This document shows positions 1 to 8,675 of a DNA stretch of 64,000 nucleotides, piece after piece; position 1 is the first letter of the stretch, and the number at the start of each line of letters is the position of its first letter. Position numbers and translations under genes: made by a program. The notes beneath the pieces were generated by a model that searched no databases, was not told the origin of the DNA, and saw only the letters and a list, made by a program, of their open reading frames with translations. The stretch is from CAZJRQ01 sp964548535. Lineage in GTDB: Bacteria > Bacillota > Clostridia > Oscillospirales > Ruminococcaceae. The stretch lies in contig CAZJRQ010000002.1 in assembly GCA_964548535.1 (NCBI GenBank), positions 62,001 through 126,000 of the forward strand. Direction: 5' to 3'.

Positions 1-2
1 AA

Positions 3-689
3 AAATGTGCGGAAAGGCTTGAACTTAATCTGCCTTTGATGTTTGTTAGGGATGACATAGATAAACCATTGATTTATTCAATGGCTAGTGATATAATTGA
101 ACCTTGTATTATTATTACTTCTGCGCTTTTGGAGTTTTGTACACCAGAAGAGCTGCAGCTTTTAATCGGCTGTGAGTGCGGAAGAATTCAAAATAATCAT
201 TCGGTGTATAACTGGGCTTTTATGTATCTTAATTATAATAGAAATGTATATACACCAATTCACCGTTCGTATAAGCAGAGCGTTAATAATCAAATTGTGT
301 GTTCTCTTATCGAATGGGTTAAATATGCTGATGTTACAGCGGATAGAGCAGGCATTATTTGTCTTGATAAGCCAGGAAGATTTTTAGATATATTGTGCAG
401 TCTTTATGCTAAGGGATATGTTGATTTTTATGGTAGAAAAAATGTTGATATCGATTACTTAAAGCTAAGTCAAATGTGGAATGTAAACCATTCTATTGCT
501 GCAAGAAATTTGAAAATTGATAAAAAATTGAATGAGATTGAAAAGAGAGGCTTAGCATCAGCGGAGTTTCTTAACTGCGAGTCGCTGTTTGCTTGGAGAG
601 ATGATTTGCCTGATAATGATATTCATATGGTTACAGGACAGATATGTGATATACGCAGTTCAATTATTCTTGGAACAGGAGGGCAGTAA
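3..689 (+). CDS. M48-like (pseudo)peptidase, 5' truncated by window edge
   Basis: The frame is open to the left edge (codon phase from base 3), so the N-terminus lies outside the window. The visible part resembles the core of M48/Ste24-type zinc peptidases: a stretch like LLEFCTPEELQLLIGCECG followed by NNH matches the usual 'eLqfvlaHElgHikngH' segment, but both histidines of HExxH are replaced (CECGR). Catalysis by zinc is therefore doubtful. It ends 2 bp before the dynamin-like gene, whose ribosome binding site GGAGGG lies inside its last codons, so the two are co-transcribed and probably act together. Family assignment rests on motif shape only. Alternative: an unrelated helical protein. 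Confidence 0.55.
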   Translation, partial: KCAERLELNLPLMFVRDDIDKPLIYSMASDIIEPCIIITSALLEFCTPEELQLLIGCECGRIQNNHSVYNWAFMYLNYNRNVYTPIHRSYKQSVNNQIVCSLIEWVKYADVTADRAGIICLDKPGRFLDILCSLYAKGYVDFYGRKNVDIDYLKLSQMWNVNHSIAARNLKIDKKLNEIEKRGLASAEFLNCESLFAWRDDLPDNDIHMVTGQICDIRSSIILGTGGQ

Positions 690-691
690 AA

Positions 692-2470
692 ATGGATAGA
701 TATTATTACAATGCTGCCAATCCGGATATTAACAAGGTTCTTGAAAACATGGGCAGGCTTATTGATGATAAAGAGCTTGGGAATATTTTAGGTCAGGATT
801 TTGTTAAGGAATTAAAGGTTTGGGACAAGGTTATCACAAAGCGACGCAATGAGCCATTTACGTTAGTTATATTGGGTGATTTTAAGAGAGGCAAAAGTAC
901 AATAATTAATGCTTTGCTTGGAAAAGAGCTTGCACCTGCTAATGTTTCTCCTGAAACATATACTATTAATGAGATTTCTTATGGTGAAGAGCCAAAGGTT
1001 GAGGCTGTTTTAGAAAGCGGACAGCGAGTGTCGCTGGAGTTTTCTGAAATAACTAGAGAAAAGCTTGAAATGAAGATGAAGTTTTTCCCAGCAAAGATTT
1101 CGTATCTTGATATTCGTGATAATGCACCGATACTTAAGGAAATGCGAATTGTTGATACTCCAGGATTGTCTGACTTAGATGATCTTGATAAGAAAGTTAT
1201 GGAGTATTTGGTTAATGCGGATGCTATTATGTATGCGGCATCAAGCTTGATTCCGTTTTCGGAAACTGAGCAGATTTTCTTGGCGAGCCACGTTAAGCCA
1301 CAGAGATTTGGAATGCTTTATGTGCTTGTAAATATGATGGACGCTCTAAATAATCAAAAAGATGTTGATAAGATTGTTAACAGATATACTCAGCTTGCAG
1401 AGCAGATTGTTCCTAATACTTTTGTATACGGAATAAGCGGTATAGACGAGCTTAATCGAAAATTAGGGCTGGAAAGACCGCCTGATAAGGGGACTCGAGA
1501 GTTTTATGAAACCCAGTTCTTTAAGTTTGAGCTTTCATTACAGCGAGATATAATTATGCAGAAAGATGTTATTCGTACAAAGCGAGTAATAACTATTTTA
1601 CATCAAATGCTTAATGAAACTGGTGCCAAAATTCATATGTTTGCTGATATGGCAGAAATGGATCAGAAAAAGCTTGAAGAAAAGACTAAGGATTTTGAAG
1701 AGCAATGCAGTGAAATTGTGAGTGCTTTAGAAGAACGCAAGCCAGCGCTTCATTTGAATATTATGGAAATGCAGCAGGAAGCTGAGCAATGGATGTACGA
1801 GTTTTTTGCAAGCTTGAGATTGAGTATGCTTGAGTGTCGTCAAAAGGATGCAAATGGCGAGGATATTTATGCACCAGAAGATATTGAGAAGTATTTTTAT
1901 TCATTCTTAATGGAAAAAGTGGGCGATGCGTATCGAACTTGTATTGAAACACATCGTGATAGAATTAATGAAGTTGTAGAGAAAATGGGCAGAGATTTGG
2001 CGAAAAAACTTGGTATTCAAGATTTATCGTCGGTATCACATTCAACATCGGTTGACAGACTTATGATGTCACTAAACAAGAATGTAACACGTTCTGTAAT
2101 GGGTGTAAAGCTGTTCGGAACAAGTGAAACTTTCCCACCTGCAACGATGTCTGTCTTCAGTAAAATTATGAAAAAGAAAAAGCAGACTGACATTATTGAT
2201 ATCGCACTTGAAAATTATGATGACATAAGAATTAATATTGTTAACGACATTAAAAATGTTTATCAGGATTTAGAGGTTAAGGCATTACAGCGTCTTGATA
2301 GTATATATCAGTATCAAGCAGAGATGGGACGCGAGACGTTAAATCAAGCAAAAGAAATGCTGGTAAGCTTTGATGTTAAGACAATTGGAGATACGTTATC
2401 AAAGGCAAATGATTTGATTGAGGCGTCTTTGGAAATTCTTGAAAATTATGAGATTGAAGATAGTGAGTAG
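692..2470 (+). CDS. Dynamin-like GTPase
   Basis: A 592-residue bacterial dynamin-like protein. The GTPase motifs are complete: P-loop GDFKRGKS (62-69), G3 DTPG (156-159) and a G4-like NMMD (215-218). The rest is helical with a charged coiled-coil-prone stretch around 320-380 and no strong membrane segment, so membrane contact, if any, would be peripheral or through an amphipathic helix. Such proteins bind or remodel membranes in a GTP-dependent way (family knowledge). The start follows GGAGGG at 678-683. It sits 2 bp after a degenerate M48-like gene and ends with TAG. Its exact cellular role cannot be read from sequence. Confidence 0.85.
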   Translation: MDRYYYNAANPDINKVLENMGRLIDDKELGNILGQDFVKELKVWDKVITKRRNEPFTLVILGDFKRGKSTIINALLGKELAPANVSPETYTINEISYGEEPKVEAVLESGQRVSLEFSEITREKLEMKMKFFPAKISYLDIRDNAPILKEMRIVDTPGLSDLDDLDKKVMEYLVNADAIMYAASSLIPFSETEQIFLASHVKPQRFGMLYVLVNMMDALNNQKDVDKIVNRYTQLAEQIVPNTFVYGISGIDELNRKLGLERPPDKGTREFYETQFFKFELSLQRDIIMQKDVIRTKRVITILHQMLNETGAKIHMFADMAEMDQKKLEEKTKDFEEQCSEIVSALEERKPALHLNIMEMQQEAEQWMYEFFASLRLSMLECRQKDANGEDIYAPEDIEKYFYSFLMEKVGDAYRTCIETHRDRINEVVEKMGRDLAKKLGIQDLSSVSHSTSVDRLMMSLNKNVTRSVMGVKLFGTSETFPPATMSVFSKIMKKKKQTDIIDIALENYDDIRINIVNDIKNVYQDLEVKALQRLDSIYQYQAEMGRETLNQAKEMLVSFDVKTIGDTLSKANDLIEASLEILENYEIEDSE

Positions 2471-2518
2471 ATTTTTAACGAATTGTAATATTATTAATTG
2501 ATTTTCTAGTTTTTGGCA

Positions 2519-2546
2519 TGTCGAATGATAACGGAAAATTTCGACA
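2519..2546. promoter_or_regulatory. Two inverted TGTCGAA sites (possible Spo0A boxes)
   Basis: TGTCGAA at 2519-2525 and its inverse TTCGACA at 2540-2546 match the core 0A-box. They lie about 100 bp upstream of the promoter of the surface-protein gene. The 7-mer is expected several times by chance in this window, so this is suggestive only. Confidence 0.22.
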
Positions 2547-2638
2547 AAAATTAATTAAAATGCTCAAATGCGGAGTTTTTCTGTACCCATTGTCCAAAAT
2601 AGATAAAAACAAAAATGAAAATTTGGTGAAAAGTGTTA

Positions 2639-2667
2639 TTGATTTATTACAAATGATGTGGTATGCT
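2639..2667 (+). promoter_or_regulatory. SigA-type promoter for surface protein gene
   Basis: TTGATT at 2639-2644, 17-bp spacer, TATGCT at 2662-2667 with an extended -10 TG (TGGTATGCT). The transcription start would be near 2674, leaving a roughly 40-nt leader before the ATG at 2713. Confidence 0.6.
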
Positions 2668-2712
2668 TAGTATACGGAATTTATAAATTTATATTAATTG
2701 GAGGAAATAAAA

Positions 2713-3840
2713 ATGAAACTAAGTAAAATTTTTGCTGGAATGTCAGCAATGGCTCTAGTAGCTTCGATGGCTACAATGATTACTGCAAGTGCAGATTCAA
2801 ACGTTGTTTGGACAGGCTCGGAAGACCTAGCTGGTTGGTCTAATGATTTCGAACTTTCAGCTGCTACTGTAGGTACTCTAGAAGTTGGAGATATACTTAC
2901 TGTTACTTATGAGGTTAATGGTGCAGAACCAAAAATCCAGTTTAATTATAAGGATTCAGACTGGACTTGGACAACAGTTACTGCTGATGAGGATTTGCTT
3001 GTAGATGTAGATAGTGATACAGTTAAATTTGAAATTGATGAAGATTTCGATTTGGGTTATCAATCTATTATTTTTAAGGGACAGGATGCAACTATTACTA
3101 GCGTTGCTGTTGGAGCTGAAGACGAAACTCCAGTTGAAGAGACAACTCCTATCTTCTCATGGACAGTTGATGCAAATGGTAAGCCAGCCCCTGCGAATTG
3201 GGAATTTAATCCAGTTGAATATTTAACAACAGAACAGCTTGCTGAAGTTGATAGCGTTGATGCTTATTTAACAGGTGAGGCTTTCTTTAACGGAACAATT
3301 GGTGGAAATACTGTAAATGCTAATGATTGGACTAATGCTGGTCAAATTGATGTTGCTGAGGCAGGAGAAACAGTTTGGACTCTTGAAGACATCGGTGGTC
3401 TACTGGTTGGAGACGACGGTACGGCTTCACTTCAGATTCAGCTATGGTGGATGAATGCTGTTGGTAGCGAAGATGAAGGATTTACACCTGCTAAAACTAC
3501 TCTTGATAAAGTTGAGTTCGTAAATGCTGACGGTGAAGTTATTTACACATATACAAGTGAATCAAAGCCTTTACAGCCAAAAGACCCTTCATCAAATGAT
3601 TCATCAGAAGAATCTTCATCTGAGGCTTCATCTTCAGAAACTTCATCTGAGGCTTCATCTTCAGAAACTTCATCTGAGACATCTTCAACAACTAAGGCAA
3701 CAACTACAACTAAGTCTAATTCTTCATCTTCACAGGCTGGCAAGTCTGGAGATAAGAACCCTTCAACTGGTGCTGCTGCTCTTGCAACAGTAGGTGTTGT
3801 TCTTGCTGGTGCTGCTGTAGTTGCTTCTAAGAAGAAATAA
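2713..3840 (+). CDS. Secreted, NPSTG-anchored surface protein
   Basis: A 375-residue exported protein. The N-terminus has a lysine-containing signal peptide ending near TASA. Two beta-rich halves follow (about 28-140 and 145-285), each with many Trp/Gly/Asp residues and resembling carbohydrate-binding modules, although I cannot assign a family. A Ser/Thr/Glu linker (about 290-340) contains a repeated 9-residue unit. The C-terminus has NPSTG, a hydrophobic stretch and KKK, the layout of a sortase sorting signal, so the protein is probably linked to the wall. The ATG at 2713 follows GGAGGA (2700-2705); the longer frame from TTG 2698 would contain this ribosome binding site. It has its own promoter and terminator. 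Confidence 0.75.
   Translation: MKLSKIFAGMSAMALVASMATMITASADSNVVWTGSEDLAGWSNDFELSAATVGTLEVGDILTVTYEVNGAEPKIQFNYKDSDWTWTTVTADEDLLVDVDSDTVKFEIDEDFDLGYQSIIFKGQDATITSVAVGAEDETPVEETTPIFSWTVDANGKPAPANWEFNPVEYLTTEQLAEVDSVDAYLTGEAFFNGTIGGNTVNANDWTNAGQIDVAEAGETVWTLEDIGGLLVGDDGTASLQIQLWWMNAVGSEDEGFTPAKTTLDKVEFVNADGEVIYTYTSESKPLQPKDPSSNDSSEESSSEASSSETSSEASSSETSSETSSTTKATTTTKSNSSSSQAGKSGDKNPSTGAAALATVGVVLAGAAVVASKKK
3616..3678 (+). repeat. 27-nt tandem repeat in linker coding region
   Basis: A 27-nt unit (3616-3642) is repeated exactly at 3643-3669 and starts a third copy at 3670-3678. It encodes SSEASSSET in the linker of the surface protein and could vary in copy number by slippage. Confidence 0.85.
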
Positions 3841-3863
3841 TTACAACTAAGTAAGATATAATT

Positions 3864-3898
3864 AATAAGATCCGCTTTTGTGGGTCTTATTTTTTTGT
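3864..3898 (+). terminator. Intrinsic terminator of surface protein gene
   Basis: Stem AATAAGATCC / GGGTCTTATT (3864-3873 with 3882-3891, one G-T pair) is followed by a T-run. Confidence 0.8.
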
Positions 3899-3939
3899 TT
3901 AGATTTGAAATGCGCAATCAAAGTCTCTTTAATGTGTAG

Positions 3940-3980
3940 ATAATAAAAACAGACACTGAATTTTCTCAGTGTCTGTTTTG
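3940..3980 (-). terminator. Terminator of ABC ATPase gene
   Basis: A perfect 14-bp stem (3946-3959 with 3966-3979) has a 6-nt loop; on the minus strand a TTTTTATTAT tract follows. Confidence 0.85.
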
Positions 3981-3996
3981 CTTTTTGCTGTTTAGT

Positions 3997-4698
3997 TTAC
4001 CACTCAATTGTGCTGACGTCGGCAGGGTTTTGGTTGATTTTTACGCTGTCAACTTTGCTGTTTTTTATTTTTATAACTCTGTCAGCCATTGGGGCAATCG
4101 CTGAGTTGTGAGTTATTACTATCACGGTCATGTTTTTTTCACGGCAGGTGTCTTGTAAAAGCTTAAGTATTGTTTTTCCTGTGTTGTAGTCAAGTGCTCC
4201 TGTCGGCTCATCGCAAAGTAAAAGCTTAGGCTGTTTTGCTAACGCTCTGGCAATCGAAACTCTCTGCTGTTCTCCGCCTGATAACTGTGACGGAAAATTG
4301 TTACTTCGCTCTTCAAGTCCAACGCTTTTTAGTACTTCTAACGGGTCGGTGGCATCTGGACAGATTTGTGTTGCAAGTTCAACATTTTCTAGAGCAGTCA
4401 AATTGTTTACTAGATTGTAAAACTGAAATACAAATCCGATATCGAAACGCCTGTAGCTAATAAGCTGCTTCTTATTGCATTTTGCAATGTCTTTTCCGTC
4501 AACGATTATTTCACCATCGTCGCAGGTGTCCATTCCGCCGAGCATATTTAGGATAGTTGTTTTTCCAGCGCCGCTCGCTCCGACGATTACGACAAACTCA
4601 CCTTTTTCAATTTCAAAATTGACTCCGTCGGATGCATTTATTGTGATTTCTCCCATTTGATAGCGTTTATATACATTTTTAAATTCTACAAAGCTCAT
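3997..4698 (-). CDS. MacB/LolD-type ABC transporter ATPase (orphan)
   Basis: A 233-residue ATP-binding subunit of the MacB/LolD/FtsE-like class. Walker A GASGAGKT (40-47), Q-loop FQFYN (91-95), signature LSGGEQQ (139-145), Walker B LLLCDEPTGALD (159-170) and switch His197 are all intact. These ATPases normally pair with FtsX-like permeases in lipoprotein, peptide or bacitracin-type export or resistance. No permease gene is adjacent: the gene has its own promoter (4725-4753) and terminator, so its partner must be elsewhere. The ribosome binding site GGAGG is about 12 nt upstream of the ATG. Substrate unknown. Confidence 0.9.
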   Translation of the reverse strand: MSFVEFKNVYKRYQMGEITINASDGVNFEIEKGEFVVIVGASGAGKTTILNMLGGMDTCDDGEIIVDGKDIAKCNKKQLISYRRFDIGFVFQFYNLVNNLTALENVELATQICPDATDPLEVLKSVGLEERSNNFPSQLSGGEQQRVSIARALAKQPKLLLCDEPTGALDYNTGKTILKLLQDTCREKNMTVIVITHNSAIAPMADRVIKIKNSKVDSVKINQNPADVSTIEW

Positions 4699-4724
4699 AT
4701 TAAATTAAAACCTCCGTTTTTTAT

Positions 4725-4753
4725 ATTATACTATAATAACATCCAATTTTCAA
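4725..4753 (-). promoter_or_regulatory. SigA-type promoter of ABC ATPase gene
   Basis: On the minus strand TTGAAA (4748-4753), 17 bp, TATAAT (4725-4730), just upstream of the ribosome binding site. Confidence 0.65.
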
Positions 4754-4774
4754 GGGCGCACGCCGTTTTTAGAT

Positions 4775-4812
4775 AAAATAAAGTCTTATGATACTTATGC
4801 ACCATAAGACCT
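4775..4812 (-). terminator. Terminator of L,D-transpeptidase gene
   Basis: Stem GTCTTATG / CATAAGAC (4783-4790 with 4803-4810) is followed on the minus strand by TTTATTTTA. Confidence 0.7.
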
Positions 4813-4821
4813 TCAATTTAT

Positions 4822-6345
4822 TTAGTAGTACATTACAACCGGTGTGTCCATTGGGACATTATCATGTACAAATTTCGCATATTCTAATGGCATATTTATA
4901 CATCCGTGAGAACCGTTGTATTTGTAAATAGTTCCGCCGAACGCGCCTCTCCATGTTGAATCATGCATGCCAATTCCGACGATTGCAACTCTAGTCCAGT
5001 AGTTGCAGGTTGTATCCCATTCGTCGCCGTCCTTGTTGGTATCTTTCATTCGATAGTTTGTTGCTTTGTTCCAAACTTTATAAACGCCTGGCAACGTGGT
5101 TCTAGCTTCGGACGTTGTTTGTCCTGAAACGATTGAGCATTCTTTTTTAAGTTTTCCTTTTTCGTAATACCAGAATTTTTGATTAGATAGGTCAAGTTCA
5201 ATATATGTATCGCCAATATCGTCGTCCTTTGACCTCGCTTCTTTACGACCCGTGAAAACATATCCGCCGGCATCATAATAAATTGGATCAACTTTTTCAA
5301 CAGATTCGCCTTGCTCTAGCAGTTCGATAAGCTGATTGCAGGTTTTTTCTTGATCAAGCCACCAGCCATACTTAGCATCATCACTAGTAGGTACAGTAAT
5401 ATCTCCTTGAATTGTTGCATGGAATTTTCTTGGTGTATCGAAAGTGTCATATTTTTCAGCAAGCTTTTCAACATATTCCATAACTTTGTTGTAATCTGCG
5501 TTGATGTTGTAGTCATCATCTACATTTATCATACCCATAAGTTTTTTGCCTGTCAGATTTTCGGTAGTGTAATCAAAATTAATGCCGATTTTCATTTTGA
5601 AAATCTGATTAAGCTTGTCACATTTATCCTTTAAGCTATTTGTAGTAACTTTCGGCGGAATGTAGCAGCCAGAATCGTTAGCTGTAATATCAAATTTGTT
5701 ATTGTCGATATTTTGAATTATATAATCTTCCAAAATGCTGTAATCCATTTTGTCGCCTTGTACAGATTCCTCAATTTCATAACCGCTATCAGTGAGCTTA
5801 AGCTTAGCGTCTTTGTTTTTAACCTCGCCCCAATCAGAATCAGATAGAAGTTTTTTTAGCTTATCAGAATCATAAGTAACGGAAGTTTCATATGTATAAA
5901 TGCTATCCTTTGTATATCCTAAAAACCAAGATCCTTGATTAACATTTTTGAAAATTTTCTCAATTTGTTCGTCAGAATTATCATGATAATCAAAATCAGA
6001 CAGCTTAATTTCAACTTTAGAGCCATCATGCTTAGTAACATTAAGACTTGTAGGACTGTTTTTATCACTTAGCGCTTGTTTTGTAGCAGCAAGAGTTTTT
6101 CCGCTTACGTCAATATCATTTATAAATGTATTCGGTATAAAACGTTCATCAAATTTTGCACGACCAACGAGATATGCTGCAGAAGTAGCTAAAACAAGTG
6201 TAAGAAAAACTCCGCAAGTAACGAAAACAGGAATTAAGCTTTTCTTTTTTTTCTTGCGTTTGGAATTTTTTGCGTTTTTGGTCATGGGTTTTGTATTTCT
6301 TTTTGTTGTAGTTTGTGCTTTTTTAGGGGTAGTTTTTGTTGCCAT
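4822..6345 (-). CDS. Membrane-anchored L,D-transpeptidase (YkuD)
   Basis: A 507-residue bitopic protein: a Lys/Thr-rich cytoplasmic tail (1-35), one membrane segment (about 36-60), a middle region like the peptidoglycan-binding domain found in clostridial L,D-transpeptidases, and a C-terminal YkuD catalytic domain (about 375-507). The catalytic motif is SHGCINM with Cys482; an upstream His sits in IGMHDSTWRG. It should form 3-3 peptidoglycan cross-links outside the membrane. The start follows AAGGATGAG. Transcription begins from a promoter of the CTATTGCAA type (6384-6412) back to back with that of guaA. It has its own terminator and so is monocistronic. Confidence 0.9.
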   Translation of the reverse strand: MATKTTPKKAQTTTKRNTKPMTKNAKNSKRKKKKKSLIPVFVTCGVFLTLVLATSAAYLVGRAKFDERFIPNTFINDIDVSGKTLAATKQALSDKNSPTSLNVTKHDGSKVEIKLSDFDYHDNSDEQIEKIFKNVNQGSWFLGYTKDSIYTYETSVTYDSDKLKKLLSDSDWGEVKNKDAKLKLTDSGYEIEESVQGDKMDYSILEDYIIQNIDNNKFDITANDSGCYIPPKVTTNSLKDKCDKLNQIFKMKIGINFDYTTENLTGKKLMGMINVDDDYNINADYNKVMEYVEKLAEKYDTFDTPRKFHATIQGDITVPTSDDAKYGWWLDQEKTCNQLIELLEQGESVEKVDPIYYDAGGYVFTGRKEARSKDDDIGDTYIELDLSNQKFWYYEKGKLKKECSIVSGQTTSEARTTLPGVYKVWNKATNYRMKDTNKDGDEWDTTCNYWTRVAIVGIGMHDSTWRGAFGGTIYKYNGSHGCINMPLEYAKFVHDNVPMDTPVVMYY

Positions 6346-6383
6346 TCTCTCATCCTTTTCTTTATATCAGTTGAATTAATTTA

Positions 6384-6412
6384 ATTATAGCATATCATTT
6401 ATTCATTTGCAA
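6384..6412 (-). promoter_or_regulatory. CTATTGCAA-type promoter of L,D-transpeptidase gene
   Basis: Minus strand: TTGCAA (6407-6412), 17-bp spacer, TATAAT (6384-6389); CCTA precedes TTGCAA, as at guaA, purB and rpsT. Confidence 0.7.
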
Positions 6413-6473
6413 TAGGAATTTGTATAAATAGAAGAGTATATTTTGCCACTTTATTAAAAAATAGAAATAGCTA

Positions 6474-6502
6474 TTGCAAATGGTGTAGAATCATGATATA
6501 AT
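6474..6502 (+). promoter_or_regulatory. CTATTGCAA-type promoter of guaA
   Basis: TTGCAA (6474-6479), 17-bp spacer, TATAAT (6497-6502). The 13 bases CTATTGCAAATGG are identical to the purB promoter. Transcription starts near 6509, which argues against the ATG at 6519 as the start of guaA. Confidence 0.75.
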
Positions 6503-6542
6503 TGTTTATATATTTTAAATGAAAAGGAATGAATCAAGTCTT

Positions 6543-8072
6543 ATGGAACATCAGTATATTCTTATTCTGGACTTCGGTGGCCAGTATAATCAGCTTATTG
6601 CTCGTCGCGTTCGTGAGTGTAATGTTTATTGTGAAGTTAAGCCTTACAACAAGGTAACTGTCGATGAAATTAAGGAGCTTGCTCCAGCTGGAATTATTTT
6701 TACAGGCGGACCTAACAGTGTTTACGGCGATAATGCACCAACAATATCAAAGGAACTTTTCGAACTTCAGATTCCTGTATTAGGAATTTGCTATGGTTCA
6801 CAGCTTATGGCTCATGTTTTGGGCGGAAAAGTTGCAACTTGTGTTTCTTCAGAATATGGTAAAACTGAAACGAGTTATGATACTAGCTCATTGCTTTTTG
6901 AGAGCGACAAGGGTGTATCATGGATGAGCCATACAGACTATATAGCGCAATTACCTGAAGGATTCAGCACTATTGCAAATACTGAGCATTGTCCTATTGC
7001 GGCAATGGAGAACGCTGAGAAGAAGCTTTATGGACTTCAATTTCATCCTGAAGTTAATCACACTGAGAATGGTGTGGATTTTATCAGAAGATTTCTTTTT
7101 GATGTTTGCGGATGCAAGGGCGATTGGACAATGGGCAATTATGCTGAAACATCAATCAATCAAATTCGTGAGCAGGTTGGTGACGGCAAGGTTCTTTTGG
7201 CACTTTCTGGCGGAGTAGATTCATCAGTATGTGCGGCACTTCTTTCAAAGGCAGTAGGAAAACAGCTTACTTGCATTTTTGTTGACCATGGTTTTATGCG
7301 TAAAAACGAGGGCGACGAGGTTGAGGAGGCTTTCAAAAACTGGGATATTAACTTTGTTAGAGTAAATGCTAAGGACAGATTTATGGCTAAGCTTGAGGGC
7401 GTTTCTGACCCTGAAACTAAGCGTAAGATAATCGGCGAAGAGTTTATTCGTGTGTTTGAGGAAGAGGCTAAGAAGATTGGCAAGGTTGATTATTTTGCTC
7501 AGGGAACAATTTATCCTGACGTAATTGAGTCTGGCAGTGGTGACGCGGCTGTAATTAAGTCACATCACAACGTAGGCGGACTACCTGACCATGTTGATTT
7601 TAAAGAGATAATAGAGCCGCTTAGATTGCTGTTTAAGGACGAGACAAGGAAGTTGGGTATTGAGCTTGGACTATCTGATACACTAGTATGGAGACAGCCA
7701 TTCCCAGGTCCTGGACTGGCAATTAGAGTTATCGGTGAGATTACAGATGAAAAGCTTGAGATTTTGAAGGATGCTGATTGGATTTTCCGTGAGGAGATTG
7801 CTAAGGCAGGATTAGATCGCAGCATTCATCAGTATTTTGCAGTAATTACAAATATGCGTTCTGTTGGAGTAATGGGCGATTTTAGAACTTATGATTACAC
7901 ACTTGCGTTAAGAGGTGTAACAACAACAGACTTTATGACAGCTGATTTTGCAAAAATCCCATATGAAGTACTTGAGATTTGTGCAAGCAGAATTGTAAAT
8001 GAAGTTAAGCATATTAACAGAATAGTTTATGATATAACTACAAAGCCTCCTGCTACTATCGAGTGGGAATAA
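6543..8072 (+). CDS. guaA: GMP synthase (glutamine-hydrolysing)
   Basis: A 509-residue protein that converts XMP to GMP with glutamine and ATP, the last step of guanine nucleotide synthesis in the cytoplasm. The glutamine amidotransferase domain has nucleophile Cys83 in GICYGSQ and the HPE pair; the ATP pyrophosphatase domain has the SGGVDSS P-loop near 230; the C-terminal dimerisation domain ends KPPATIEWE, as usual. Length is normal. I prefer the ATG at 6543 (MEHQYIL) because the promoter -10 ends at 6502 and the upstream ATG at 6519 would have almost no leader; AAAAGGAA lies between them. The promoter is shared in type with purB. Confidence 0.97.
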   Translation: MEHQYILILDFGGQYNQLIARRVRECNVYCEVKPYNKVTVDEIKELAPAGIIFTGGPNSVYGDNAPTISKELFELQIPVLGICYGSQLMAHVLGGKVATCVSSEYGKTETSYDTSSLLFESDKGVSWMSHTDYIAQLPEGFSTIANTEHCPIAAMENAEKKLYGLQFHPEVNHTENGVDFIRRFLFDVCGCKGDWTMGNYAETSINQIREQVGDGKVLLALSGGVDSSVCAALLSKAVGKQLTCIFVDHGFMRKNEGDEVEEAFKNWDINFVRVNAKDRFMAKLEGVSDPETKRKIIGEEFIRVFEEEAKKIGKVDYFAQGTIYPDVIESGSGDAAVIKSHHNVGGLPDHVDFKEIIEPLRLLFKDETRKLGIELGLSDTLVWRQPFPGPGLAIRVIGEITDEKLEILKDADWIFREEIAKAGLDRSIHQYFAVITNMRSVGVMGDFRTYDYTLALRGVTTTDFMTADFAKIPYEVLEICASRIVNEVKHINRIVYDITTKPPATIEWE

Positions 8073-8186
8073 CAGCAAATATATCTTGATTGACAAGTTA
8101 TGTGGGTGCTGAAAGCTTTGTTCAACGTTTTGCCATTCACTTAATTTGATTGATAATTTTAAAAGTTATAAAAAGGAGAAGTTGGT

Positions 8187-8474
8187 ATGATTAAAATAAT
8201 CGCTCAATTCCATTTTAAAGAAACTGAAATTAATAATGCTGTGAATTTGGCAAAAGAACTTGTGGAGGCATCCCGTAAGGAAGAGGGTTGTGTTCAATAT
8301 GACCTGCTGCAGTCTGAAAGTGATTCGGCTTTGTTGGTGATTTTGGAAACATGGGCATCAGCTGAAGTTTTGGATGTTCACTCAGCATCAGAGCATTTCA
8401 CACGTATTGTACCGCAGTTATCGGCTATGTGTACTCAATCTCCTGCTGTTGATAAAATGACTTTGCTTATGTAA
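8187..8474 (+). CDS. Antibiotic biosynthesis monooxygenase (ABM) domain protein
   Basis: A 95-residue single ABM-domain protein of the YgiN-like dimeric alpha/beta barrel fold. The pattern of a beta strand with histidine/phenylalanine (IIAQFHFK), a helix, an E-G-C-x-x-Y segment and W-x-S/x-E is typical. Members include small quinol monooxygenases and cofactor-independent oxygenases; in an anaerobe the substrate and even the activity are unknown. The ribosome binding site AAAAGGAG precedes the ATG. A strong terminator follows, and guaA lies about 110 bp upstream, so read-through transcription is possible. Confidence 0.75.
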   Translation: MIKIIAQFHFKETEINNAVNLAKELVEASRKEEGCVQYDLLQSESDSALLVILETWASAEVLDVHSASEHFTRIVPQLSAMCTQSPAVDKMTLLM

Positions 8475-8518
8475 TGTTGTGACTAATTGATTTAACTATA
8501 GAAATATTGATCGTTTTG

Positions 8519-8563
8519 AAAGCAACTATTTGGATTTAATTTCAAATAGTTGCTTTACTTTTT
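8519..8563 (+). terminator. Terminator of ABM-domain gene
   Basis: A perfect 14-bp stem (8519-8532 with 8543-8556) is followed by ACTTTTTG. Confidence 0.85.
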
Positions 8564-8582
8564 GATAATTATGACCAAGTTC

Positions 8583-8611
8583 TTGACAAAAAAATATAAT
8601 CATAGTATAAT
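8583..8611 (+). promoter_or_regulatory. Consensus SigA promoter upstream of leader hairpin and GNAT gene
   Basis: TTGACA (8583-8588), 17-bp spacer, TATAAT (8606-8611): a full consensus match. The predicted start is near 8618, about 100 nt before the GNAT ATG. Confidence 0.8.
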
Positions 8612-8643
8612 TTAACAAGTAGAAATTAGTCTGATTTTATATA

Positions 8644-8675
8644 AACCGTCGCATAATCATGTGCGACGGTTTTGC
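8644..8675 (+). terminator. Terminator-like hairpin in the leader of the GNAT gene
   Basis: Stem AACCGTCGCA / TGCGACGGTT (8644-8653 with 8662-8671) is followed by a short TTTTG tract. It lies between a consensus promoter and the gene, so it may be an attenuator or the end of a short RNA of roughly 55 nt. Confidence 0.6.

Noticed and set aside
3543..3917. A 124-codon minus-strand frame opposite the surface-protein linker
   Set aside because: It is the antisense of the Ser/Glu repeat, lacks a ribosome binding site and runs through the terminator; a shadow of the real gene.
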